Source: Clostridiales bacterium
GTDB taxonomy: Bacteria; Bacillota; Clostridia; Christensenellales; Aristaeellaceae
Reading direction: 5' to 3'
Length of the DNA: 45,136 nucleotides
Assembly (NCBI GenBank): GCA_029012285.1
Contig: JAQXLU010000124.1
Location: 1-45,136, forward strand
Under the pieces are notes generated by a model. That model was not told where the DNA came from. It did not search any database and was given only the letters and a program-made list of their open reading frames with translations. Positions 1-7,483 of this stretch are shown here, piece by piece. Made by a program: the position numbers and the translations under genes. Within the stretch, counting starts at the first letter, position 1, and every line of letters begins with the position of its first letter.

Positions 1-491
1 ATCGCGGAGGCGTCGCCCATCACGCGCACCACATCGCCCAGTACGCCGCTGATGGAAGCCGCCAAGTCCTGCGCCGTCATGGGGGAGGGCAGCGTCCCTA
101 CGCGGAGGAAGCCCTCGCCCGTAACGTCTGTCAGGCCGATCGCCCGGGCCAGCGCGTCGTTGCAGCCCCCGACGGCCTGATCCAGGTTGGTGTGGGCGGC
201 AATCAGGCTGATGCCCTCGCGGATCATCCGGCACAGTAGCCGGGCTTGGTGATCCGTCTCCACCAGCTGTTTGATGGCGTTAAACATCAGCGGATGATGG
301 GTGATGATAAGGTTCGCGCCCCTTTCGACGGCCTCGTCAATGACGTGCTGGGTTACATCCAGCGCAAAGTGGATGCCAGTGACCTCCCGCTTCGGGTCGC
401 CCAGCAGCAACCCGGAGTTGTCATAGGGGAGCTGCGTTTCAAAGGGCGCGCGCTCGTTGATGAAGTCATAGACCTGCTGGACGGTCAGCAT
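1..491 (-). CDS. Nif3-like dinuclear metal-centre protein (YqfO family), 3' end beyond window
   Basis: The reading frame opens at an ATG (489-491) and runs off the left edge with no stop, so about 163 N-terminal residues are visible. The protein begins MLTVQQVYDFINERAP and contains the metal-ligand segment IITHHPLMF followed by a conserved AAHTNLDQA segment, both typical of the Nif3/GTP cyclohydrolase I type 2-like family, which binds two metal ions. Its biochemical role is unsettled. It overlaps the trmK stop by 7 bp (ATGCTGA) and has GGAGGG six bases upstream of the start, so it is translationally coupled to trmK. The trmK-nif3 (yqfN-yqfO) order near rpoD is conserved in Firmicutes. Family assignment is firm; function is not. 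Confidence 0.85.
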   Translation of the reverse strand, partial: MLTVQQVYDFINERAPFETQLPYDNSGLLLGDPKREVTGIHFALDVTQHVIDEAVERGANLIITHHPLMFNAIKQLVETDHQARLLCRMIREGISLIAAHTNLDQAVGGCNDALARAIGLTDVTGEGFLRVGTLPSPMTAQDLAASISGVLGDVVRVMGDASA

Positions 492-1165
492 GGGAATCCC
501 TCCATTTTCTTTCTGTACCAGGCAATGTCTGATTGTGCCTCGTTGATGGCCTGTTCATCCGGGCAGGTGGCGGATTGCAGCCCGTTCAGGCGTTCCTGGT
601 GGATGCGTTTTCGCCAGGCGGCGTATTCTCGCAGCAGGGGCGTGTCCTCCTGCCAGAGCAGCTTGCCGTAGCGGATCTCCTCCGGGGACAGGGCCTCTTC
701 CCCCACTTCGCACCGCCAGAACACGTAGAACCGCGTTGCGGCCCGGCACAGCCTTTCAGCAACCATGTGATACCCCACGTCCTGGATGGCCTGGCGCACC
801 AGATGCAGCTCGGTGTGCGCGCCCAGCACCAGCACCGCGCCCTGTAGCCGCCCCTGCCCGCGGTGCAGGATGTCCGCCATGGTTTCGCCGCCCATCCCCA
901 TCACGGAGATGCAGCCGCAAGGGCGCGTGACCGCGTCCAGCCCATCCGCCAGCACCACCTCCGCCCGGTCGATGAGCCCCTGGCGGGTCAGATTCTCCCG
1001 TGCGTGCCCGAGGGCCTTGGGACTGACGTCCGAGGCGATCATGCGTTGGCAGATGCGTTGGCGCAGCAGATGGCAGGGGAGAAGGGCGTGATCGGTGCCG
1101 ATGTCCGCGCCCCAGTCGCAGGGCTCGTACAAGGATGCGGCAAGGGACAATCGCTCGTCCAGCAT
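485..1165 (-). CDS. trmK: tRNA (adenine(22)-N1)-methyltransferase TrmK
   Basis: A 226-residue SAM-dependent methyltransferase that by family methylates N1 of adenine 22 in the D-loop of tRNA. The N-terminal Rossmann motif GADIGTDHALLP (from about residue 18), the SDVSPKAL segment and VMGMGGETM are typical of the TrmK/YqfN family. A longer frame reaches 1216, but the ATG at 1163-1165 is preceded by GGAGGA at proper spacing and gives the family-typical start MLDERLSLAASL, so I chose it. It lies 57 bp downstream of rpoD and overlaps the next gene, so it belongs to the rpoD operon. Length is normal. Confidence 0.9.
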   Translation of the reverse strand: MLDERLSLAASLYEPCDWGADIGTDHALLPCHLLRQRICQRMIASDVSPKALGHARENLTRQGLIDRAEVVLADGLDAVTRPCGCISVMGMGGETMADILHRGQGRLQGAVLVLGAHTELHLVRQAIQDVGYHMVAERLCRAATRFYVFWRCEVGEEALSPEEIRYGKLLWQEDTPLLREYAAWRKRIHQERLNGLQSATCPDEQAINEAQSDIAWYRKKMEGFPC

Positions 1166-1190
1166 GGCGATTCCTCCAATGATGAGAGAA

Positions 1191-1213
1191 GCCCTGCCTT
1201 TTGCAGACAGGGC
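1191..1213 (-). terminator. weak hairpin between rpoD and trmK
   Basis: GCCCTGCC (1191-1198) pairs with GACAGGGC (1206-1213): eight pairs including one G-U, with a 7-nt loop. On the minus strand it is followed by TTCTCTC rather than a U-run, so it may attenuate or process the mRNA between rpoD and trmK rather than end it. Confidence 0.35.
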
Positions 1214-1222
1214 CAAGCAAAA

Positions 1223-2317
1223 TCAGTCGATGTAATCCTTGAGCTTCTTGGAGCGGCTGGGGTGGCGGAGCTTGCGCAGCGCCTTCGCCTCAATCTGACG
1301 GATGCGCTCACGGGTGACGTTGAACACCTTGCCGACCTCCTCCAGCGTCCGCTGATGCCCATCATCCAGGCCGAAGCGCAGCCGCAGCACCTTTTCCTCG
1401 CGGGGTGTGAGGGTGTCCAGCACCTCCATCAGCTGCTCCTTCATCAGGGCGAAGGAAGCGGCCTCTGCGGGGGCGGGCGCGTCGTCGTCGGGGATGAAGT
1501 CGCCCAGGTGGCTGTCCTCCTCCTCGCCGATGGGGGTCTCCAGAGACACGGGCTCCTGCGCGATCTTGATGATCTCGCGCACCTTCGCCTCGCTGATGCC
1601 CATCTCCTTGGCGATTTCCTCCGGGGTGGGCTCACGGCCGTACTCCTGCAGCAGCTGACGGCTGACGCGAATGAGCTTGTTGATGGTCTCCACCATGTGC
1701 ACGGGGATGCGGATGGTACGGGCCTGGTCGGCAATGGCGCGGGTGATGGCCTGGCGGATCCACCAGGTCGCATAGGTGGAGAACTTGAAGCCCTTGGTGT
1801 AGTCGAACTTTTCCACCGCCTTGATCAGGCCCAGGTTGCCCTCCTGGATCAGGTCCAGGAACAGCATGCCGCGGCCCACATAGCGCTTGGCGATGGACAC
1901 CACCAGGCGGAGATTGGCCTCTGCCAGCTTGCGCTTGGCCTCTTCCTTCTCCTCGTCCGTGCCGTTTTCCAGCTGCTTGGCGATCTCGATTTCCTCATCG
2001 GCGGTCAGCAGGGGCACCTTGCCGATCTCCTTGAGGTACATGCGCACCGGATCGTCGATGCTCACCCCCTCGGGCGCGGACATATCGGACAGATCCTCCT
2101 GGGCGATGGGGACAGCGATGGGAGCAGGCTCATTCTCGTTGATGACCTCCACGCCCAGTGCTTCCAGGTTTTCCAGCACCTTGTCAAGCTGGTCGGGGTC
2201 CATATCCATCTCCATCAGGCGATCCATAATATCCTTGTAGGTCAATGAGCCCTTCGTTTTGCCATAGGCATACAGCTCGTTCAGCTTCGCTTGACGGGCA
2301 TCGGGTGAAAGCGTCAA
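1223..2317 (-). CDS. rpoD: Primary sigma factor RpoD (SigA)
   Basis: Housekeeping sigma-70 factor, 364 residues, the usual short Firmicutes form without a large non-conserved insert. A region 1.1-like N-terminus (about 1-60) is followed by region 1.2 ([14 protein letters not shown], 86-99), region 2 ([20 protein letters not shown] from 136, then [17 protein letters not shown] 179-195, the -10-binding helix), region 3 (about 210-285) and region 4 ([19 protein letters not shown] and the helix [18 protein letters not shown], 335-351, binding the -35 box). The start is a TTG (2315-2317) with AAGGAG upstream; no better ATG is in frame. It lies downstream of dnaG with a 98-bp structured spacer. The many TTGNNN-17-TANNNT promoters in this window fit its specificity. 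Confidence 0.97.
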   Translation of the reverse strand: MTLSPDARQAKLNELYAYGKTKGSLTYKDIMDRLMEMDMDPDQLDKVLENLEALGVEVINENEPAPIAVPIAQEDLSDMSAPEGVSIDDPVRMYLKEIGKVPLLTADEEIEIAKQLENGTDEEKEEAKRKLAEANLRLVVSIAKRYVGRGMLFLDLIQEGNLGLIKAVEKFDYTKGFKFSTYATWWIRQAITRAIADQARTIRIPVHMVETINKLIRVSRQLLQEYGREPTPEEIAKEMGISEAKVREIIKIAQEPVSLETPIGEEEDSHLGDFIPDDDAPAPAEAASFALMKEQLMEVLDTLTPREEKVLRLRFGLDDGHQRTLEEVGKVFNVTRERIRQIEAKALRKLRHPSRSKKLKDYID

Positions 2318-2344
2318 TGAAATCTCTCCTTCTCAATCGTCACA

Positions 2345-2389
2345 GCAAGCCGGCGCCGTGCCGGAGCTTGCGAGCCGGCATACACCGGC
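2345..2389 (-). other. tandem hairpins in the dnaG-rpoD spacer
   Basis: Two GC-rich stem-loops lie back to back in the 98-bp dnaG-rpoD spacer: GCCGG (2374-2378) with CCGGC (2385-2389), and GCAAG/CCGGC (2345-2354) with GCCGG/CTTGC (2360-2371). Neither is followed by a U-run on the minus strand. They could mark an mRNA processing site or lower expression between primase and sigma factor, as in other macromolecular-synthesis operons; that role is inference. Confidence 0.5.
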
Positions 2390-2415
2390 AGCGTCTATAT
2401 CATCAAATCCTGCTG

Positions 2416-4233
2416 TCAGGATCTGTAAGCGTTGAGCTTGGTGATTTGCACCATCAGCTGCTGGGCCTTTTGGAGCGCGGCGACCTTTTCCTCGCCGCCA
2501 AGGGCAGGCAGCTGCTTTTGCAGCGCGTCAAATTCGGCCTGGCTGCGCTTCAACCGGTTGCGCCCCAGGCAGTCCTGGGCCATGCGCAGCAGCTGATCTG
2601 TATCCTCCGCCGGAGGCGTAAGCAGCAGCCTGGAAACCCGCGCGCGGGTGGCTTCCTCCACCTGGTCCTCGGCCAGGCTGGCGGCGGATGCGCCCTCGCG
2701 CAGGCTCAGGTACAGGTTTCTCAAAAGGGGATCATGAAAATCCTCCTCGGTGGCGATGTCCGTGGGGATTCGCCCCGTGCCGAAGATGGAGATGAGCAGC
2801 TCCTCGTCCCGTTCCTCTTGGGTGGCGGCAGGGGAGTTGCGGTTGGGGGAAAAGCGCTGCTGATGGGCGGCGCTCCGGGGTGCGGAGGCCTTGCCGGCGG
2901 CCGGGGCACTCATGCCGATCTGCGCAAGCAGCACCTCCCGGCTAAAGCCCGTCTGCACGCTCAGCTCCTGGAGGTGATTCTCCCGCTCCAGCGGCTCGAG
3001 CCTTTGCAGGATGACCGCGCAGGCCTTGGCGTATTCCGTCCGGCCCTCCTGGGTGGACAGGTCGTACTGCTCGCGCAGCCGCCCCATGCGGTAGCTTTCC
3101 GGGCTGAGGGCGGGGAGCTTTTCAAAACCCTCGATGCCGTCCCGGCGGATGAACTCGTCCGGGTCCAGCTTGTCCGGGAATTGCAGCACCTTCGCGGGGA
3201 CGCCGGCTTCCTCCAGGACAGTCAGCCCCTTCATGATGGCGTTCTGCCCGGCGTTGTCGCCGTCATAGCTCAGATACACTACCGGGGCGAAGCGCTTGAG
3301 CAGCTTTGCCTGCTCCGGGGTCAGGGCGGTGCCGAGGGTGGCGCATACGCCACGCACGCCGAACTGGGTCAGGGACACCACGTCCATGTAGCCCTCCACC
3401 AGGATCACCCGCTTGAGGTTCCGCTCCTTTTTCAGCAAATTGGCAGCGTACACGCCCAGGCGCTTGTTGAACACGGGCGTGTCGGAGGTGTTGAGGTATT
3501 TGGGCTGCGCATCGCCCAGGGAGCGCCCGCCGAAGGCAAGCACATTGCCGTACTGGTCGATGATGGGGAAGATGGCCCGGTTGCGGAACATATCAAAGGC
3601 GCGTCGGGGGCGTTCTGGATGAACCTCGCCGGTCTTAGGATCTGTGAAGGCGGGCTCGGCGGGCTTGACGACGGTCAGCCCGGCCAGCTGGAGCTCCTCC
3701 AGGGTGTAGCCCATGCCAAGCAGGTGCTTGGTGAGCGTTTCCCAACCGGCGGGCGCTGCGCCCAGGCCGAATTTGCGGATCACGCTGTCCGTCAGCCCAC
3801 GCCGTTTCAGATAGTCCAGCGAGGCTTGTCCCTCGGGGGTGAACAGCGTCTGATGGAAGAATCGGGCGGCCTCCTTGTTGGCCTCCAGTAGCCTGTCGCG
3901 CTGAGTGCGGCGGCGCTGATAATCGGCGTCCTCCTCCATGGCGGGCAGGGGCATGCGCAGCTGATCCGCCAAATGCTTGACCGCCTCGGAGAATTCCAGG
4001 CGCTCGATGTCCATCACAAACTGGATGACGCTGCCGCCCGCCTTGCAGCCGAAGCAGTAGTACACCTGCCGCTCGGCATCCACGGAGAAGGACGCGGTTT
4101 TTTCGCCATGAAAGGGGCAAAGCCCCCAGTACCGGTGGCCGTTGCGCTTGAGCGGCACATACTGTCCCACGACCTGCACGATGTCCGCGCGGGAACGCAA
4201 TTCGTCCAGCCACGCGGCAGGAAATCTTGGCAC
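2416..4233 (-). CDS. dnaG: DNA primase DnaG
   Basis: Synthesises RNA primers at the replication fork. The 605 residues show the three expected parts. The N-terminal CHC2 zinc domain has C39, H42, C60 and C63 (GLCPFHGEKTASF, VYYCFGCK). The catalytic core includes the TOPRIM fold, with E280 in VEGYMDV and D324/D326 in SYDGDNAG. The C-terminal helicase-binding region (about 465-605) is variable. The start is a GTG (4231-4233); an in-frame TGA three codons upstream leaves no earlier start, and GGTGAG lies just before it. It sits between dgt and rpoD, the common clostridial arrangement. Length is normal. Confidence 0.97.
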   Translation of the reverse strand: MPRFPAAWLDELRSRADIVQVVGQYVPLKRNGHRYWGLCPFHGEKTASFSVDAERQVYYCFGCKAGGSVIQFVMDIERLEFSEAVKHLADQLRMPLPAMEEDADYQRRRTQRDRLLEANKEAARFFHQTLFTPEGQASLDYLKRRGLTDSVIRKFGLGAAPAGWETLTKHLLGMGYTLEELQLAGLTVVKPAEPAFTDPKTGEVHPERPRRAFDMFRNRAIFPIIDQYGNVLAFGGRSLGDAQPKYLNTSDTPVFNKRLGVYAANLLKKERNLKRVILVEGYMDVVSLTQFGVRGVCATLGTALTPEQAKLLKRFAPVVYLSYDGDNAGQNAIMKGLTVLEEAGVPAKVLQFPDKLDPDEFIRRDGIEGFEKLPALSPESYRMGRLREQYDLSTQEGRTEYAKACAVILQRLEPLERENHLQELSVQTGFSREVLLAQIGMSAPAAGKASAPRSAAHQQRFSPNRNSPAATQEERDEELLISIFGTGRIPTDIATEEDFHDPLLRNLYLSLREGASAASLAEDQVEEATRARVSRLLLTPPAEDTDQLLRMAQDCLGRNRLKRSQAEFDALQKQLPALGGEEKVAALQKAQQLMVQITKLNAYRS

Positions 4234-4383
4234 AGATGCTCACCGCCCCTTCATCAAGTCCATGGGCGGCGCGCACCGCTCTTGGGATTCCGTCACGAAA
4301 CGATATTCGCCATATACACGGATTTTCCTGCTTGAATTTGCAAGTGGATTGTGGAGAATCTTGCCGGAAATGAAGGCCTTTTG

Positions 4384-5388
4384 TCAGAACTGACTGAACC
4401 CTGAGGGCACGAAGAGCTTCTGGAACTGGCGGGTGGCATACCTGTCCGTCATACAGGAGAGAAAATCGCACACGGCCTGCGCGGTGCCCTCCCGGTAGCC
4501 GATGAGCACGAATTCCTCCGGCATCTCGCCCGGATGTGCATTATAATAGGAAAAGAGCGCCTTCATCACATAATCGCAGCGGTTTTCCTCGGCTTTGCGC
4601 CACTCGTCGCGGTAGACGCGTTCAAACATGAAGTCCCGTAAGCCATCCATGGCGCTTTGCATGAGGGGGGACATCACCAGGTGCTCCGTGTCCTGGCTGT
4701 TGGCTACGATGTCCGCAATCATGTTGTTGATGCGTTCACCATGGCTGTTCCCCAGCACCTTCAGGCAATCCACGGGGAGCTCGAACTCCCGCAGCACGCC
4801 GCCGCGCAGCGCGTCGTCCAGGTCGTGGTTGAGGTAGGCGATCCGGTCTGCCCGGCGGACACATTCCCCCTCCAGCGTGGCGGGAAACTGCGCCCCCGAA
4901 TGGCAGGCGATGCCGTCGCGCACCTCCCAGGTGAGGTTCAGGCCCGCGCCGTCGTTCTCCAGCACCTCCACCACCCGGCGGGATTGCTCGTTGTGGTGGA
5001 AGCCCTCGGGCATGGTTTCATCCAGGGAGCGCTCCCCGATGTGCCCAAAGGGCGTGTGCCCCAGGTCGTGCCCCAGGGCGATGGCCTCCGTCAAGTCCTC
5101 ATTCAGCCGCAGGCAGCGGGCGATGGTGCGGGCAATCTGGCTGACCTCCAGGGTGTGGGTCAGCCGGGTGCGGTAATGGTCCCCCTCCGGCGCAAGGAAC
5201 ACCTGCGTTTTGTACTTGAGCCGCCGGAACGCTTTGCAGTGGATGATCCGATCCCTGTCCCGCTGAAAATCGGTGCGCAATGGACATTTCTCCACCGGAC
5301 GAACCCGCCCCCTGGACAGCACAGCCTTGGCCGCCCTGGGGGAAAGCCGGGTCAGCTCCTCCTGCTCAAATGCCTCGCGGATGGTCAC
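4384..5388 (-). CDS. dgt: Deoxyguanosinetriphosphate triphosphohydrolase-like protein (HD domain)
   Basis: HD-superfamily dNTP triphosphohydrolase of the short (334-residue) type. The metal-binding residues are visible as H78 (RLTHTLEV), H107-D108 (LGHDLGHTPFGH) and D182 (RRADRIAYLNHDLDD). Members remove triphosphate from dNTPs and are thought to tune nucleotide pools; substrate preference cannot be read from the sequence. The start is a GTG (5386-5388) with AAGGAGG seven bases upstream. The gene is first in the dgt-dnaG-rpoD group, with 150 bp before dnaG. I found no convincing -35/-10 pair upstream of it. Confidence 0.92.
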   Translation of the reverse strand: MTIREAFEQEELTRLSPRAAKAVLSRGRVRPVEKCPLRTDFQRDRDRIIHCKAFRRLKYKTQVFLAPEGDHYRTRLTHTLEVSQIARTIARCLRLNEDLTEAIALGHDLGHTPFGHIGERSLDETMPEGFHHNEQSRRVVEVLENDGAGLNLTWEVRDGIACHSGAQFPATLEGECVRRADRIAYLNHDLDDALRGGVLREFELPVDCLKVLGNSHGERINNMIADIVANSQDTEHLVMSPLMQSAMDGLRDFMFERVYRDEWRKAEENRCDYVMKALFSYYNAHPGEMPEEFVLIGYREGTAQAVCDFLSCMTDRYATRQFQKLFVPSGFSQF

Positions 5389-5509
5389 ACAACCGCCTCC
5401 TTATCATGTGGATACACGCTTATACATATACCACACCAAAGCCCCGAAATCCTTGTTATTCCTGCGCTTTGTGCGCAAAAATCAACGAATGTGCACAGCC
5501 ATGCTCCGC

Positions 5510-5536
5510 ACCAACGCTGGGCGCTTGCATAGTATG
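5510..5536 (+). promoter_or_regulatory. possible sigma-K-like promoter of the Cys-rich gene
   Basis: ACC at 5510-5512 followed after 15 bp by CATAGTATG (5528-5536) resembles the mother-cell sigma-K pattern (AC, about 16 bp, CATANNNTA). No vegetative -35/-10 pair is seen in this stretch. The match is short and could be chance. Confidence 0.25.
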
Positions 5537-5580
5537 GCAGTGGAACCAGTCCCACTGACCATGTAACGGAGGCGCATGAT

Positions 5581-6339
5581 ATGAACAACTGCAATTCTCT
5601 CTCCTGCAAGCACCATGGTGCCTGGGTGTCCTGCCAGGGTGGACAATGCGGCCACAACTGCGGCTGCCAGAACGCCTGCAGCTGTGTTGCGGGCAGCGGC
5701 ATCCCGTCCTGCAATCCCTGCGCGCCCTGGGGAAATAATGGCTGTGACTGTGCCTGCAATTCCTGCAATTCCTGCAATTCCTGCAACCCCTGCAATTCCT
5801 GGGATTGCGGCCATGTGGGCTGCGCGTGCAGCGTCTGCGGGCACTCCCCCTGCACCTGCGGTAGCTGGGGCTCCTGCCAGACGTGGAGCAACTGCGCATC
5901 CTCCTCTGCCTGCCTGGTGCCGCGTTTGAGGACGATCGGCCGTACATTCCAGCGCCGCATCACCCAAACCCTGTGCGTGGACGACATCCCCGAATGCGCT
6001 GAGTCGCCCCTGACGCTGGTGTGCGTGACCGTCTGCGGTCAGGCCACCTGGGAAACGATCAGCGAATGCCGCCAGCAGCTGCTGCGGGTGAAGGTTCCTG
6101 TCTGTGTGCAGATTCGTGACTGTGCGGGTCGCTGCCGCACGGGCCATAGCACCGTGACGCTGACCATCCCCCTGTGCAGCTGCTGCCCCGCTCAGGACTT
6201 CTGGCGCGGTCAGCTCTACGTTGCGCCCTGCGTGCGCCTGGCTGCCCCCGTCACTGAAAACGAGGACGGCTGCTTCGACGCTACCCTGGAGGTGCAGGCG
6301 GAGGTGTTCCTCGTCCGCATGGTCGCGGTCAACTGCTAA
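5581..6339 (+). CDS. Very cysteine-rich protein of unknown function
   Basis: 252 residues, of which I count 40 cysteines, 25 of them in the first 110 residues. The N-terminal half is a low-complexity Cys/Asn/Ser/Gly region with a run of C-N-S triplets (about 59-73) and no signal peptide. The C-terminal half (about 115-252) is a more ordinary beta-rich-looking sequence with Cys pairs (VCVTVCG, DCAGRCR, CSCC). GGAGG eight bases before the ATG and a terminator right after the stop support this frame over the long opposite-strand frames. It stands alone between dgt and a VanW gene on the opposite strand. Heavily disulfide- or metal-linked coat or exosporium proteins of spore formers look similar in composition, but I do not recognise the family, and a metal-binding role is equally possible. 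Confidence 0.75.
   Translation: MNNCNSLSCKHHGAWVSCQGGQCGHNCGCQNACSCVAGSGIPSCNPCAPWGNNGCDCACNSCNSCNSCNPCNSWDCGHVGCACSVCGHSPCTCGSWGSCQTWSNCASSSACLVPRLRTIGRTFQRRITQTLCVDDIPECAESPLTLVCVTVCGQATWETISECRQQLLRVKVPVCVQIRDCAGRCRTGHSTVTLTIPLCSCCPAQDFWRGQLYVAPCVRLAAPVTENEDGCFDATLEVQAEVFLVRMVAVNC
5755..5799 (+). repeat. in-frame 9-bp minisatellite (TGCAATTCC) in the Cys-rich gene
   Basis: Five tandem 9-bp units, TGCAATTCC at 5755, 5764, 5773 and 5791 with a variant TGCAACCCC at 5782, encode the C-N-S/C-N-P triplets. The unit length is a multiple of three, so copy-number change keeps the frame. Confidence 0.9.
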
Positions 6340-6342
6340 GGG

Positions 6343-6388
6343 AAAAGGCAGCGGTGCATCCGTCAAACGATGCATCGCTGCCCCTTTT
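6343..6388. terminator. bidirectional terminator between Cys-rich gene and vanW-like gene
   Basis: GGCAGCGGTGCAT (6347-6359) pairs with ATGCATCGCTGCC (6370-6382): 13 pairs with one G-U and a 10-nt loop. TTTT follows on the plus strand (6385-6388) and AAAA precedes it (6343-6346), giving a U-tract on the minus strand as well. It lies between two convergent genes. Confidence 0.85.
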
Positions 6389-7364
6389 ACTTTTTTCCGC
6401 CGTGGCGGAGGATCACCGTCAGCACGCCGTTTTGGGCCATGGCCTGAATCTCCAGCGGCACGCCCGTTTGGTTCACGAAGGAGAAATCCCGCGCGGAGGA
6501 TACCGCCGCGTCCAGCGTGCGCGGCACATAGGCCACGCCCCAGTAGGAGTGGATGTACCATTGCTCCAGCGCCACGTCGATGATCTGAATGGCGTTAAAG
6601 AGCGTCGTGCTCACCTGGCAGACCCCGCCGCCGTACCCGTAGCCGCTGTTGGAGATGTTCTTGGCCTTCTTGTAGCCGTTGGCCTGAGTATACGGAGCGC
6701 AATACTGGTTGAAGCTGAATGTCTCCCCGGGGGCAATCACCGCGCCTTGCAGCCGTGCTACCGCCAGATCAATGTTGAAGGCGCGGTTGGCGGGAAGCTT
6801 ACCGCCCAGGCTGTCATTGTAGAAGGTGGTGTAGCCACACAGCGCGTCGCCGGGACGGGCCTCCTCCGGGCGGACAAAGGGCTCGAAGGTGTAGGCGTCC
6901 GCTGCCAACTGCGCCTGATCGTGCATCATGGGGACAAGCCCGGTTTTGCACACGCAGAGCTGATCGCCGACTGCCAGCGTGTTGCCGGCGTAGCCCTCCA
7001 CAGCCAGGAAGGCCTCCTGGGTTATGGTGGCCACGCCGTCCAGCACGGTATAGCCCGGCAATGGCGCGTCCGTCAGCCGGTAGAATTGGTACAGCCGGTC
7101 ATAGGGAATGTAGCCGATTTCGCCCCCATACCCGCAGATGCACCAGTCGACCGCCACGGCGTACACATCCAGCAGCGCGTCCTCGGGCACCTTGCCCAGC
7201 CAGTCGCGGCTGTCCATGTCCTTGACCTTGCGCAAGCGGGTGTCCATGCGAATCTTCGCCTGCCACAGGGGCGCGTCGGGCAGTTCCTCGCCCCCCGGGC
7301 CTGACAGGGCGAGGGCGGTCAGCGGCAGCAGCATCATCAGCAGCAGGCAGCAAAGTCGTTTCAC
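6387..7364 (-). CDS. Secreted VanW-family protein
   Basis: 325 residues with an N-terminal signal peptide (MKRLCCLLLMMLLPLTALAL, 1-20). The C-terminal half is a VanW domain: TTFYNDSLGGKLPANRAFNI, APGETFSFNQ and the hallmark GGGVCQVSTTLFNAI. The N-terminal half (about 30-185) is unassigned and may hold SH3-like repeats. VanW is named after an accessory vancomycin-resistance gene of unknown activity; the domain is common in clostridial cell-surface proteins, so this is not evidence of resistance. The start is a GTG (7362-7364) with AGGAGG upstream. It lies downstream of the GH3 gene but behind that gene's terminator, so it is probably transcribed separately. Confidence 0.88.
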   Translation of the reverse strand: MKRLCCLLLMMLLPLTALALSGPGGEELPDAPLWQAKIRMDTRLRKVKDMDSRDWLGKVPEDALLDVYAVAVDWCICGYGGEIGYIPYDRLYQFYRLTDAPLPGYTVLDGVATITQEAFLAVEGYAGNTLAVGDQLCVCKTGLVPMMHDQAQLAADAYTFEPFVRPEEARPGDALCGYTTFYNDSLGGKLPANRAFNIDLAVARLQGAVIAPGETFSFNQYCAPYTQANGYKKAKNISNSGYGYGGGVCQVSTTLFNAIQIIDVALEQWYIHSYWGVAYVPRTLDAAVSSARDFSFVNQTGVPLEIQAMAQNGVLTVILRHGGKK

Positions 7365-7443
7365 GCCGCATCACCTCCTGGCTTGAGATTTCCATATCGA
7401 AGGATAGAACGCATCAGCGGGGAATTTCCCTGCATCTGTCCTG

Positions 7444-7470
7444 AAAAAGGGAGGACGCGGCTGCATCCTC
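7444..7470 (-). terminator. terminator of the GH3 gene
   Basis: On the minus strand GAGGATGC-AGCC-GCGTCCTC (plus coordinates 7451-7470) forms an 8-bp stem with a tetraloop, followed by CCTTTTT (A-run at 7444-7448 on the plus strand), 14 bp after the GH3 stop. Confidence 0.8.
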
Positions 7471-7483
7471 ACCGGGGGATTGT

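Noticed and set aside
5755-5799. Short tandem repeats as a CRISPR array
   Set aside because: The 9-bp units have no spacers and lie in frame inside a coding sequence.
5482-6561. 359-codon minus-strand frame opposite the Cys-rich gene
   Set aside because: Its Ala-Gly-Ile repeats are just the complement of the TGCAATTCC repeat; it crosses the bidirectional terminator and enters the vanW-like gene, whereas the plus frame is well framed by signals.
6387-7364. VanW-like gene as evidence of glycopeptide resistance
   Set aside because: No vanH/A/X ligase or dipeptidase genes nearby; VanW domains are widespread in ordinary clostridial surface proteins.
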